Below, piece by piece: positions 26,703-35,023 of a stretch of DNA of 64,000 nt. The notes under the pieces were generated by a model. It was given only the letters and a program-made list of their open reading frames with translations. It was not told the DNA's origin and searched no databases. The translations under genes were made by a program, and so were the position numbers. The stretch spans positions 62,001 to 126,000 of IMG/VR virus record IMGVR_UViG_3300042402_003111; one strand, 5' to 3'. The stretch is from a virus. Each line of letters begins with the position of its first letter. The first letter of the stretch is position 1.

Positions 26703-27707
26703 ATGAAAATTAATGATATTGTATTGAAAGAAGGACCTATGAATGCTCAACAGTTAAAAGCAGCTCAAGATGCAGCAGCTGGTAGACCACAGGCACCGAC
26801 AGCTGCACCAAGTGCTGCACCAGCAGCTGGAACCGGACTGGCAGGTAATAACAAAAATCCGACATACGATCCTAATAATCCGCAGAAAAAATCACAGACT
26901 AAAAAAGTAAAGACTAACAAAGTACAGCCTAAAAAACCAGTAGATGCAATGGCCGGTGCAGATGCAGGAGATCAGCAAACTAGTAATTATACCGGACAAG
27001 TACAAACTTCTACTCCAGCGCCCACAGGTCAAGCGGCACCTAGTGCTGAATTAGACAGACTAAAACAATTAGCTATAGGCGGTGAACAACCAGCTCCAGC
27101 ACCAGAAGCACCTTACGGTGGAGCAGCAGCCAATGCTATGGCAGCGAAGTCTGCACCTACTCCTCCTCCACAAGCTAATGCATTAGGAATTCAAGCACAA
27201 TCTGGAGCAGCATTTGGACAATCTGCACCACAAGCAGATAACCCTAATCCACCTGCGGCCGCACCAGCTCCTGCACCAGCTCCTGCACCAGAACCTGCTC
27301 AAGCTGCACAACCTGCACCAATACAGACAGCTCAAGATTTCGCAGGTACGCCTGCAACTAATCCAGATACAGGATTAAGTACTGCTCCGAAGCCAGTCAC
27401 AACTGGAACAGGAGCTAAAACTAATATAACTACTGGATCGGATGATGAAATGGCTTGGAGATCAAAACAAACTGGTATAGTTGATGTTACTAAATATCCT
27501 GGCGCAGGTAATTGGGATCCTAAAACTGGAAGAACAAAACAAGATCCTAACAAACCTGGATTCTTTGATAGACTATTCGGAAAGAAGCAGGCACCAGCTG
27601 TTGCATCAGGACCACAAGGTCAAACAGCTCAACCAATGGTACCATCAAATTTTGCTGAATCAAACAGTGAAATAGATCGTATTAAAAAACTATCTGGATT
27701 AAAATGA
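26703..27707 (+). CDS. Pro/Ala-rich protein, probable internal head protein
   Basis: 334 residues of low complexity: Ala/Pro/Gln repeats (AAAPAPAPAPAPEPAQAAQ) with basic patches. The N-terminus MKINDIVLKEGPMN fits a capsid-targeting peptide with a cut after KE. The C-terminus SEIDRIKKLSGLK is repeated in looser form inside (SAELDRLKQLAIGG near residue 115) and resembles the C-terminus of the preceding protein. AAGGAAAA ribosome site; the stop overlaps the next start. No enzymatic motif. Confidence 0.62.
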   Translation: MKINDIVLKEGPMNAQQLKAAQDAAAGRPQAPTAAPSAAPAAGTGLAGNNKNPTYDPNNPQKKSQTKKVKTNKVQPKKPVDAMAGADAGDQQTSNYTGQVQTSTPAPTGQAAPSAELDRLKQLAIGGEQPAPAPEAPYGGAAANAMAAKSAPTPPPQANALGIQAQSGAAFGQSAPQADNPNPPAAAPAPAPAPAPEPAQAAQPAPIQTAQDFAGTPATNPDTGLSTAPKPVTTGTGAKTNITTGSDDEMAWRSKQTGIVDVTKYPGAGNWDPKTGRTKQDPNKPGFFDRLFGKKQAPAVASGPQGQTAQPMVPSNFAESNSEIDRIKKLSGLK

Positions 27708-27904
27708 AATTAAATGAACTAGTTAAAACATTTGAAATTTACACTTCAAATGATGAAAAGGCAATGTTAAAAAAACTGAATTATCCTAGAGCATTAAGCA
27801 GTTTTAGCGAAAGGGAGCAATTCACAATTGAGGGTATGATACGTAAAAGTTTGGTAATTAAGATAGGAGACAAAGATCCTAAAGTAATAGCCAATGAATT
27901 TTAA
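27704..27904 (+). CDS. Small protein with MKLNELV start, 66 aa
   Basis: Helical, basic and acidic mix: MKLNELVKTFEIYTSNDEKAML, then ALSSFSEREQFTIEGMIRKSLVIKIG. The FSEREQFTIEGMIRKSLV part looks like a compact winged or helical fold, but no family is recognised. Coupled to both neighbours by overlaps (4 and 11 bases). Confidence 0.62.
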   Translation: MKLNELVKTFEIYTSNDEKAMLKKLNYPRALSSFSEREQFTIEGMIRKSLVIKIGDKDPKVIANEF

Positions 27905-28328
27905 AAAACAAGCAGAGAAACTGGAAAAAATATTAGAAGAGGAATTTAATAAAAAAGTTCCTCTACTAGTTGTTAATAAAAACTGTTTATTATATAAACA
28001 TTATAAAATTAAAAAGAACGTATTAGAAAACTGGGATTTACAAGATCAGAGCGGTCGTATAATAGAAACTTTTAAATTAAAAGTGAATGCTGCTCTAGCA
28101 GCAAAATTTTATGATAGAAATCAGATAGAAAAGTTTAACGAAGTAAAAAACTTAGATACGAAATATTGGACTAATATAATTGATTCTTTAATTTTTAGAG
28201 AAAAATGCAATAAAACTAAGGACATGATAAAGAAAGATATATATATTTCTAGATGGGATATTACAAAAACTAGAGCAGAACAATATAAACTAGAAATTTC
28301 AAAGCTCTTTAGTTATAATTTCGGATAA
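27894..28328 (+). CDS. Conserved-looking phage protein, 144 aa
   Basis: Basic, Lys/Asn-rich protein with helices at both ends (KKQAEKLEKILEEEFNKKVP; RAEQYKLEISKLFSYNFG) and central strands (LLVVNKNCLLYKHYKIKKN). I have seen similar small proteins in T4-like aquatic phages but know no function. It may be a virion or DNA-associated protein. Overlaps the upstream gene by 11 bases. Confidence 0.62.
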   Translation: MNFKKQAEKLEKILEEEFNKKVPLLVVNKNCLLYKHYKIKKNVLENWDLQDQSGRIIETFKLKVNAALAAKFYDRNQIEKFNEVKNLDTKYWTNIIDSLIFREKCNKTKDMIKKDIYISRWDITKTRAEQYKLEISKLFSYNFG

Positions 28329-28331
28329 ATA
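28325..28331 (+). promoter_or_regulatory. Late promoter motif ATAAATA
   Basis: Overlaps the end of the preceding gene; 28 bases before the start at 28360. Confidence 0.5.
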
Positions 28332-28359
28332 ATTTTAACAAACCTTATAGGACATAGCA

Positions 28360-29265
28360 ATGCAAGTAAAAGACCTTTCACATCCAAAAACCAGTAAGAC
28401 ATTGAATGAAAGCATGGCCAAGAAGTTTGGCTATAAGCTTAATTTGGACAGTTTTACTTACGAACAACTAGCAGTGGTCAGAGACCGTCTAGTTGATAAA
28501 ATTGCTACATTTGAATCTAGTCAAAATTATGACGCTGTTTACGAGAATAACGAATATCGTAAAGATCGTGCATTCTTAGATGTTATTGTTCAAGCATTAA
28601 CAGAGCGTTCATTAAGTCCAGACGAAGAATCTAAGCGTGAGAAATACGTGAAAGGTATGAAGAAAGTTAAAGGCGACTTTTCAAAGAAATATGGCAAACG
28701 AGGCGACGAAGTCATGTATGCTACGGCTACTAAAATGGCTAAAAAAGAAAGCGTAGGCGAAGCAATGGATGTGTTACGTCAGGCTCTAAGTGAAACAGTA
28801 TTAAACGAAGGCGAAGAAGAAAAAGCAGCATTGATTATGAAAGCACGTGACATGGTGGACAAAATCACTGGATGGTTAGAAGACACTGCAAGCCTGAAAT
28901 CAGAATCTATGCTAGAGTTAGTGGACTCTATAAGAGACGAACTAGGATCTGAAATTAGTAATCAATTTGAACAAAAAGTTAAGCCAGCATTAGACGATTT
29001 ATACAGCAATTTAGAAACAAATAGAACTGCTCTAGCACAAGCTGTAGCCGTTATTACAGGTGAAGAAGCACCTGGTATGGCTGCACCCGAAATGCCAGCT
29101 CCTGAAGGAGAAACTGGTTTAGAAGGTGAGTTAGCAGCCACAGGCGATGAATTTGCAGCCAGTGCTCCAGCAGCAGGCGGAGAAGCAGCAGCAGGCCGAG
29201 AGCGTAGAGAAAGTATAGAATACAGCAGAAAATTAGGCCAAATTTTAAATTCAAAAAAAAAGTAA
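28360..29265 (+). CDS. Putative head core/scaffold-like protein, 301 aa
   Basis: Highly charged and helical. Near the start KTLNESMAKK gives a possible processing site; the middle has KREKYVKGMKKVKGDFSKKYGKRGDEVMYATATKMAKKE, a basic block, then acidic helices (LNEGEEEKAALIMKARDMVDKI). The C-terminus is Ala/Glu/Pro-rich (GEEAPGMAAPEMPAPEGE) and ends in a basic patch. Composition resembles prohead core and internal head proteins. Two VGEAM/LNEGE sites fit (x)E|(A/G/S) cutting. The gene's stop overlaps the next start (TAATG). Confidence 0.62.
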   Translation: MQVKDLSHPKTSKTLNESMAKKFGYKLNLDSFTYEQLAVVRDRLVDKIATFESSQNYDAVYENNEYRKDRAFLDVIVQALTERSLSPDEESKREKYVKGMKKVKGDFSKKYGKRGDEVMYATATKMAKKESVGEAMDVLRQALSETVLNEGEEEKAALIMKARDMVDKITGWLEDTASLKSESMLELVDSIRDELGSEISNQFEQKVKPALDDLYSNLETNRTALAQAVAVITGEEAPGMAAPEMPAPEGETGLEGELAATGDEFAASAPAAGGEAAAGRERRESIEYSRKLGQILNSKKK

Positions 29266-29585
29266 TGGAGAGCGCGGACCTAGTTCGCGTTCTTTCTAGT
29301 CTTCAACATAGAGCTAATTCAAAAAAAGCCACATCTAAATTTAGTTGGGATGCTATCAGCAAGATTTATCAAAATGTAACAGGTCAGGATTTAGACTATG
29401 ATACATTTAAAATGATTTTTGATAAAGATCCTAACGTAAAAAATTTAGTTCAAAACTTTAGCAGCTACGGTATTACTATTAAAACTAAAGAAAAAGAACC
29501 ACCTACAGAATTAGGTCAAAAACCTCAAACAAACAATGCAGATGCAGTAAGAGCTGCTAATAATGTTCTCCAACAACCAGGTTGA
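29265..29585 (+). CDS. Small phage protein, 106 aa
   Basis: Helical N-terminal half (VLSSLQHRANSKKATSKFSWDAISKIYQNVTGQDLDYDTFKMIFDKDPNVKNLVQNF) followed by a disordered, Thr/Pro/Gln-rich tail. It resembles small T4-like phage proteins I cannot name. Ends just before a consensus sigma70 promoter, so it closes this late operon. Confidence 0.62.
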   Translation: MESADLVRVLSSLQHRANSKKATSKFSWDAISKIYQNVTGQDLDYDTFKMIFDKDPNVKNLVQNFSSYGITIKTKEKEPPTELGQKPQTNNADAVRAANNVLQQPG

Positions 29586-29610
29586 CAGTATTCATTAGTA
29601 ACTATATAAT
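29582..29610 (+). promoter_or_regulatory. Consensus sigma70 promoter, leaderless exonuclease mRNA
   Basis: TTGACA (29582-29587), 17-base spacer, TATAAT (29605-29610), a full consensus match. The ATG at 29617 lies 7 bases past the -10, where transcription should start, and no ribosome site precedes it. Confidence 0.88.
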
Positions 29611-29616
29611 GTTACT

Positions 29617-30336
29617 ATGACTTTATTACAATCAAAATTTATCTACTCAAAACTACAAAGAGACGAATCGTCAGGGAAAAGACTTTATGCTTGCCCTGAC
29701 GGTTCGAAAGTTCCTAGCGTAACAACAATCCTGGACAAAACCAAGCCTGCAGAAGCACGAGAAGCACTGGCAAATTGGAAAAAGGCAGTAGGTGAAAAAC
29801 GTGCTCAAGAAATTACTACTGAAGCTGCTGGTCGCGGAACACGTATGCACAAGTTCCTCGAAGACTATATTAAAGGAGATACATTAAAAGAATCTGTGTC
29901 TAATCCTTATGCTCAACAAAGTTTGTTAATGGCCAAACACGTGATTAAAGAAGGATTTCCTTTAGTTCATGAAGTTTGGGGCAGCGAGGTTCCGTTATAC
30001 TTTCCAGGATTATATGCAGGTACCACAGATTGCGTAGGACTACATGACGGCGATGAAGCAATACTGGATTTTAAACAAACTAACAAACCTAAAAAATTAG
30101 AATGGATCGATGATTATTTCTTGCAACTTACTGCCTATGCTCTTGCACATAACGAAGTACATGGAACAAACATACGTAAAGGAGTGATCATGATGTGTGT
30201 ACGCCCACCAGAAATAGACCCTGGTGTCTGGGGCGAACCGCAATATCAGCAATTTGTGTTAGAATCTAGAGATTTTGACATGTGGACAGAACGCTGGTGT
30301 GATCGTGTAGAACAATACTACAAACTATACGGATAA
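29617..30336 (+). CDS. PD-(D/E)XK exonuclease (RecB/MGME1-like)
   Basis: 239 residues. GRGTRMHKFLEDY (about 72-84) is the RecB-family GxxxH motif; GTTDCVGLHDGDEAILDFKQT (about 135-155) is motif II/III with Asp and the D-x-K pair; QLTAYALAHNE is motif QxxxY, giving the exonuclease core of Cas4/RecB and mitochondrial MGME1-like enzymes. Likely degrades or trims DNA ends in replication, recombination or host-DNA breakdown. Its consensus promoter and lack of leader suggest early expression. Confidence 0.88.
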   Translation: MTLLQSKFIYSKLQRDESSGKRLYACPDGSKVPSVTTILDKTKPAEAREALANWKKAVGEKRAQEITTEAAGRGTRMHKFLEDYIKGDTLKESVSNPYAQQSLLMAKHVIKEGFPLVHEVWGSEVPLYFPGLYAGTTDCVGLHDGDEAILDFKQTNKPKKLEWIDDYFLQLTAYALAHNEVHGTNIRKGVIMMCVRPPEIDPGVWGEPQYQQFVLESRDFDMWTERWCDRVEQYYKLYG

Positions 30337-30339
30337 ATA
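30333..30339 (+). promoter_or_regulatory. Late promoter motif ATAAATA
   Basis: Overlaps the exonuclease stop; 28 bases before the fibre gene at 30361, with GCGAGGAT as ribosome site. Confidence 0.55.
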
Positions 30340-30360
30340 TCAAATAGCGAGGATATTTAC

Positions 30361-31977
30361 ATGGCCGTAGTTCAAATTAGCCGCATACAACTTAGACGCG
30401 GTAAAGAAAGTGAAACAGGAATTCCACAATTAGCCAGCGGAGAACTTGCATGGGCTATTGACACTCAGAAATTATACATTGGTAATGGTGCAGTTAGTGA
30501 AGGCGCACCTACTGTTGGTAATACACGAATTATTACTGATGCAGACAACTTGTTAGATATAGCCACTAGCTATACATATAAAGTTGATGATCCTAATATT
30601 TTAACATCTGACGATGTAAATTACCCAATCACTCGAACATTACAAGAACGATTAGATGAACGTGTAACTGCTGCTTCCTATGGTATCTATCCTGGATTAG
30701 AAGATCAAACAGTAAACATTCAACGTGCTATTGATAATCTGTATCTTAATAAATCTACAATGTTTAATCCAGAGACCAGAGTAACTTTAGAATTTGCGGC
30801 TGGAACGTACTATATCAGTGATACAATTTTTCTACCTAGCCATGTTAGATTAGTAGGTGCAGGTATAAAGAAAACTATTTTTCAATTCACATCAGTAAGT
30901 AAAACAGTTTTTAGATTTATTGAAGATCAATCTACAACAACTAATAGAAGAGCGATCACATATCCTGTAGGAATTAATCCTGGAACACCTGTATTCAATG
31001 ATCAGCCAAAATTTATTTTACTTAAGGATTTTACTTTAGATGTAGGCGACAATACTAATCAAGCACTACAATTAAATGCAGTTAGAGACAGTGTATTTGA
31101 AGATTTAGAAATAAAAGGAACATTCGATGATAGTACGTTGTCAGGTACTGATAACAGTATCGCTATAGGATTATATGCATTAAGTTCCATAGTAACTTGT
31201 CAAAGAAACGAATTTAATCGTATCGACATTGAAGGATTTAAACGAGCAGTATTCAGTAAAACAGATATTAAAAATAATGTTTTCAATAATTGTAATATTT
31301 CAGAATGCGGTGTAGGGTTTAGTTTTGGAGATAACACTGGAGGCAGTCCTTTAGTAGGCGAACAGTATGGTCCAAGATTTAATCATATTTTAGATTGTGC
31401 GTTCGAAGATATCGACGAACACGGAATTTATATTGAAACTGGATACGGTAATAGATCAAGAGGCAATACTTTTATCAATGTAGGCAATGACAGAGGCGGA
31501 AACAGTAATAATCAAACTAGTAATATAGCATTTATAGCACAAGGCAATTCTAGTCTTCAAGAAAATTTTGATAGACAATACGCATTAACCGGAAATCAAG
31601 TAGATACATACTTGCCTGAGGTTTCTGGAATCGCATTGTACTCAAATAGTCAACCAAGATCAATTATTTTAGAAACTAATTTTACCGAAACTTTTGCCTT
31701 TAGATTACCAATATCTCAAACTATGGGATATGAAATAAATTATGTAACAAAATGCACAAGCCCAGTAGAAACAAGACGAGGTAAAATTACAGTTGCGGTA
31801 AACTACTCAAGTGGCGGTGTACAACTATCGGACGATTTTGATTATACCGGATCTGGAGATTTTTATAACATAAGTTTTAGTGCAACTAAATCCGGTAATG
31901 ATGTTATTATCAAATATGTTAATGTAAATGTCAGTAACCAAACTACATTTATCTACACATATCAAGCACTTAGTTAA
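30361..31977 (+). CDS. Beta-helix tail fibre with phage N-terminal attachment motif
   Basis: 538 residues. VQISRIQLRRGKESETGIPQLASGELAWAIDTQKLYIGNG (1-45) is the short module found at the N-terminus of many phage fibres and tropism proteins. Residues about 100-400 are a right-handed parallel beta-helix of the pectate-lyase type (LEFAAGTYYISDTIFLPSHVRLVGAG, later repeated Asn/Ile/Phe rungs such as NNVFNNCNISECGVGFSFGDN). The C-terminal 100 residues are a beta-sandwich-like tip. Such proteins bind or cleave surface glycans; catalytic residues cannot be assigned. Late promoter upstream. Confidence 0.85.
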   Translation: MAVVQISRIQLRRGKESETGIPQLASGELAWAIDTQKLYIGNGAVSEGAPTVGNTRIITDADNLLDIATSYTYKVDDPNILTSDDVNYPITRTLQERLDERVTAASYGIYPGLEDQTVNIQRAIDNLYLNKSTMFNPETRVTLEFAAGTYYISDTIFLPSHVRLVGAGIKKTIFQFTSVSKTVFRFIEDQSTTTNRRAITYPVGINPGTPVFNDQPKFILLKDFTLDVGDNTNQALQLNAVRDSVFEDLEIKGTFDDSTLSGTDNSIAIGLYALSSIVTCQRNEFNRIDIEGFKRAVFSKTDIKNNVFNNCNISECGVGFSFGDNTGGSPLVGEQYGPRFNHILDCAFEDIDEHGIYIETGYGNRSRGNTFINVGNDRGGNSNNQTSNIAFIAQGNSSLQENFDRQYALTGNQVDTYLPEVSGIALYSNSQPRSIILETNFTETFAFRLPISQTMGYEINYVTKCTSPVETRRGKITVAVNYSSGGVQLSDDFDYTGSGDFYNISFSATKSGNDVIIKYVNVNVSNQTTFIYTYQALS

Positions 31978-31988
31978 GCTCGTATAGC

Positions 31989-32017
31989 TTGACATCCAAA
32001 AAAAAGTAGTATATTAT
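31989..32017 (+). promoter_or_regulatory. Sigma70-type promoter upstream of nrdA
   Basis: TTGACA (31989-31994), 17-base spacer, TATTAT (32012-32017). About 120 bases of leader follow; they hold two weak hairpins and a late motif at 32100. Confidence 0.8.
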
Positions 32018-32099
32018 TAACTATCTGTAAAAGATAAACAATGAGTAGCCTTCAAAACTACTGATATCAAAACAAATACCTTAGTGGTAGCTCTTATCA

Positions 32100-32106
32100 C
32101 TAAATA
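32100..32106 (+). promoter_or_regulatory. Late promoter motif CTAAATA upstream of nrdA
   Basis: 30 bases before the nrdA start, so nrdA may be transcribed both early (sigma70) and late. Confidence 0.45.
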
Positions 32107-32135
32107 GCTTCACAATTATTAAAAAGAATAAATCA

Positions 32136-34472
32136 ATGTCGAACATCACTGTTATAAAAAGAAATGGAAAAAAAGAATCTTTAACAATAGAAAAGTGGCA
32201 GACACAGATCGCCAAAGTATGCAGTGGAATTGCCGATGTTAGTCAAAGTATGATCGAAATTAAAAGTCAACCACATTTCTATGATGGTATTACTACTAAA
32301 GAAATTGACGAAATTACACTAAGAGCCATAGTTGATTTGATTGATATAGAAAGCAATCCAGATTTAGGACATACCAATTATCAATATGTAGCAGGCAAAC
32401 AGAGACTCAGTATGCTACGCAAAGATGTATATGGTGGATACGAGCCTCCTCACCTTTACGAAATCGTAAAGAAAAATGTTGCTACAGGATTGTACACAGA
32501 AGAATTGTTGTCCTGGTATACAGAAGAAGATTGGAACAAAATGAATGATATGATAGATCATTCAAAAGATGAACAATATTCGTATGCTGCTATTGAACAA
32601 CTGATTGAAAAATATCTAGTCAAGAATCGTAGCACCAAGGAAATATATGAAACTCCTCAAGTTAGATATATGGTGGCAGCAGCTACAGTCTTTCATAAAG
32701 AAGAACCCAATCAAGCACGTATGCGATATATTAAAGAATATTATACAGCGGCCAGTGACGGTCTTTTTACTCTCGCTACTCCCGTTCTTGCTGGTCTGGG
32801 AACACCAACCAAGCAATTTAGTAGCTGCGTCCTTATACGCAGCGATGATGACCTTGATAGTATCTTCGCTTCTGGAGAAATGATGGCTAAGTATGCTAGT
32901 AAACGTGCAGGAATTGGATTAGAAATTGGTCGACTACGTCCATTAGGCTCTCCGATTCGCGGTGGCGAAATCATGCACACTGGCATGCTGCCTTTTTTAA
33001 AAAAATGGTTCGCAGATTTAAGGAGTTGCAGTCAAGGTGGAATACGTAATGCTAGTGCTACTGTTTTTTATCCAATTTGGCATCATCAGTTTGATGATCT
33101 TATCGTGCTTAAGAATAATCAAGGCACAGACGAGACCCGAGTCAGACACATGGACTACGGAGTGGTATTGTCTGCTTTCTTCTGGCGCAGATTTAAAAAT
33201 AAAGAATCCATTACTTTCTTTGATCCCAACGAAGTACCAGACCTTTATGAAGCTTTCTACACAAACACGAAACGGTTTGAAGATTTATACATCAAGTACG
33301 AGAAAGTATCTGGTCTGCGCAAGAAAGTTATATCAGCAGAAGAAGTTTTTAAATCTGGAATTTTAAAAGAACGCACAGACACGGGTCGTATCTATCTTGT
33401 GTTTATAGATAATGTGATGAATCAAGGACCATTTGATCCTGAGTATCATACGATATATCAAAGTAACCTATGTTGTGAAATATTGTTGCCCACTAAGGCA
33501 TTTAAAAGATTAGATGACGAAGAAGGACGTATTGCCCTATGCACCCTGGGTTCAATCAACTGGGGTGCCTTTCGTAACCCGGAAGATATGCGACGTGCTT
33601 GTCGCATCTTACAACGTAGTCTATGTAACATACTGGACTATCAAGATTTCTTATCAATTCAGAGTAAACTGAGCAATGACGAAATTCAACCTTTGGGTAT
33701 TGGTGTTACTAATCTTGCTTATTGGCATGCTAAACGAGGTCTTAAATACGGAGAAACCGATGCATTGGGAGAGGTTAAAACCTGGATCGAGCATCAAGCT
33801 TACTACCTAACTGAAGCTACAGTAGAACTAGCCAAAGAAAGAGGCAAGTGTAAAGACAGCGATAAGACTAGATATGGACAAGGTATTTTTCCTTGGGAAC
33901 TACGAGCAGAAGGTGTAAACGAATTAACTAACTTTGCTCCTGAACTTGATTGGGAACCTCTACGTGCTGAAATGAAACAGCATGGTGTTCGTAATGCTAC
34001 ACTAATGGCCATTGCTCCGGTTGAAAGTAGCAGTGTTGTTATAAACAGCACGAACGGTATTGAGATGCCCATGAGCTTAATCAGTGTTAAGGAAAGTAAA
34101 GCAGGTTCGTTTACACAAGTGGTTCCTGAGTATCACAGATTGAAAAACAAATATCAATTAATGTGGGATCAAAGAGATTGTGCAGGATATATTAAAACTG
34201 CCGCAGTGTTAGCCGCCTATGTTGATCAAAGTATTAGTACAAATACTTTTTATAATCCTGCACATTATCAGGATCGCAAAGTGCCTACAACATTAATTGC
34301 AAAAAATTTAATGCAAGCGCATTATTGGGGGATTAAGACCTTCTATTATAGCTTGATTAATAAAACAGGATCTAAGAGTCAAGAAGATCTAGGCGAACCA
34401 AAGATGAACGGGTTCCATGAAATGGATTTAAGCTTGTTAGATGATGCAGACTGTGAGGCTTGTAAGCTGTGA
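32136..34472 (+). CDS. nrdA: Ribonucleoside-diphosphate reductase, class Ia alpha subunit
   Basis: 778 residues, near the usual length. The N-terminus (TVIKRNGKKESLTIEKW) is an ATP-cone-like allosteric domain. FSSCVLIR holds the first redox Cys, NLCCEI the thiyl-radical Cys, and ALCTLGSINWG the second redox Cys; the C-terminal DCEACKL is the Cys pair that passes electrons from glutaredoxin. It reduces ribonucleoside diphosphates with NrdB for phage DNA synthesis. Operon nrdA-sod-nrdB-grx with 4-20 base overlaps. Early-type promoter upstream. Confidence 0.95.
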   Translation: MSNITVIKRNGKKESLTIEKWQTQIAKVCSGIADVSQSMIEIKSQPHFYDGITTKEIDEITLRAIVDLIDIESNPDLGHTNYQYVAGKQRLSMLRKDVYGGYEPPHLYEIVKKNVATGLYTEELLSWYTEEDWNKMNDMIDHSKDEQYSYAAIEQLIEKYLVKNRSTKEIYETPQVRYMVAAATVFHKEEPNQARMRYIKEYYTAASDGLFTLATPVLAGLGTPTKQFSSCVLIRSDDDLDSIFASGEMMAKYASKRAGIGLEIGRLRPLGSPIRGGEIMHTGMLPFLKKWFADLRSCSQGGIRNASATVFYPIWHHQFDDLIVLKNNQGTDETRVRHMDYGVVLSAFFWRRFKNKESITFFDPNEVPDLYEAFYTNTKRFEDLYIKYEKVSGLRKKVISAEEVFKSGILKERTDTGRIYLVFIDNVMNQGPFDPEYHTIYQSNLCCEILLPTKAFKRLDDEEGRIALCTLGSINWGAFRNPEDMRRACRILQRSLCNILDYQDFLSIQSKLSNDEIQPLGIGVTNLAYWHAKRGLKYGETDALGEVKTWIEHQAYYLTEATVELAKERGKCKDSDKTRYGQGIFPWELRAEGVNELTNFAPELDWEPLRAEMKQHGVRNATLMAIAPVESSSVVINSTNGIEMPMSLISVKESKAGSFTQVVPEYHRLKNKYQLMWDQRDCAGYIKTAAVLAAYVDQSISTNTFYNPAHYQDRKVPTTLIAKNLMQAHYWGIKTFYYSLINKTGSKSQEDLGEPKMNGFHEMDLSLLDDADCEACKL

Positions 34473-35023
34473 TGAGTTATGAATTTATAAAAGGATTTAT
34501 TGCAGAAGGCCGTAATGAAAAATTAAGTATTAAACCTTTGCCTTATAAAAAGGACGAACTAAATCCTAGCATAAGTGAAAATACAATTAACTATCATTAC
34601 GAAAAGTTAGCTAAGACCTATGCCGAAAGATATAACAAAGGCGAAGGTGACCCTGTGTTCAATGAAGCAGGAGTATTTTTACACAACATTCTTTTTCAAC
34701 AATATCAAGCACCGAACAACAAAAATAAACCAGAAGGTGCTATAGAAGAATTTATAAACAAACACTATAAATCCTTTGATAAGTTTAAAGAAGAGTTTGA
34801 AAAAACAGCAATGAGTATACAAGGTAGCGGATGGGTATATCTTAGTAAAAGTGGTAAAATAAAAACAATAACAAATCACGAAGTAAAAAAAGACATAGTA
34901 CTATTGATAGACTGGTGGGAGCATTCTTGGGCTCTGGATTACCAAGCTGACAAAAAGAAGTATTTAGAAAACCAATGGAAAATAATTAATTGGAATCATA
35001 TAAATGAGCAAACAACAATATAA
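34472..35023 (+). CDS. sod: Fe/Mn superoxide dismutase with capsid-targeting-like N-terminus
   Basis: 183 residues from the ATG at 34472 (a GTG three bases upstream is also in frame). All four metal ligands are visible: His42 in NYHYEK, His71 in FLHNIL, Asp147 and His151 in IDWWEHSW. Tyr50 (second sphere) is kept, but the usual gateway His four residues after the first ligand is Leu46. It removes superoxide. Before the SOD fold (LPYKKDELNPSI) there is an extra SYEFIKGFIAEGR segment very like the T4 internal-protein signal (QEFIAEA), with a cut site after Glu. It sits between nrdA and nrdB, where it could protect the NrdB radical or be packaged. Confidence 0.88.
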   Translation: MSYEFIKGFIAEGRNEKLSIKPLPYKKDELNPSISENTINYHYEKLAKTYAERYNKGEGDPVFNEAGVFLHNILFQQYQAPNNKNKPEGAIEEFINKHYKSFDKFKEEFEKTAMSIQGSGWVYLSKSGKIKTITNHEVKKDIVLLIDWWEHSWALDYQADKKKYLENQWKIINWNHINEQTTI

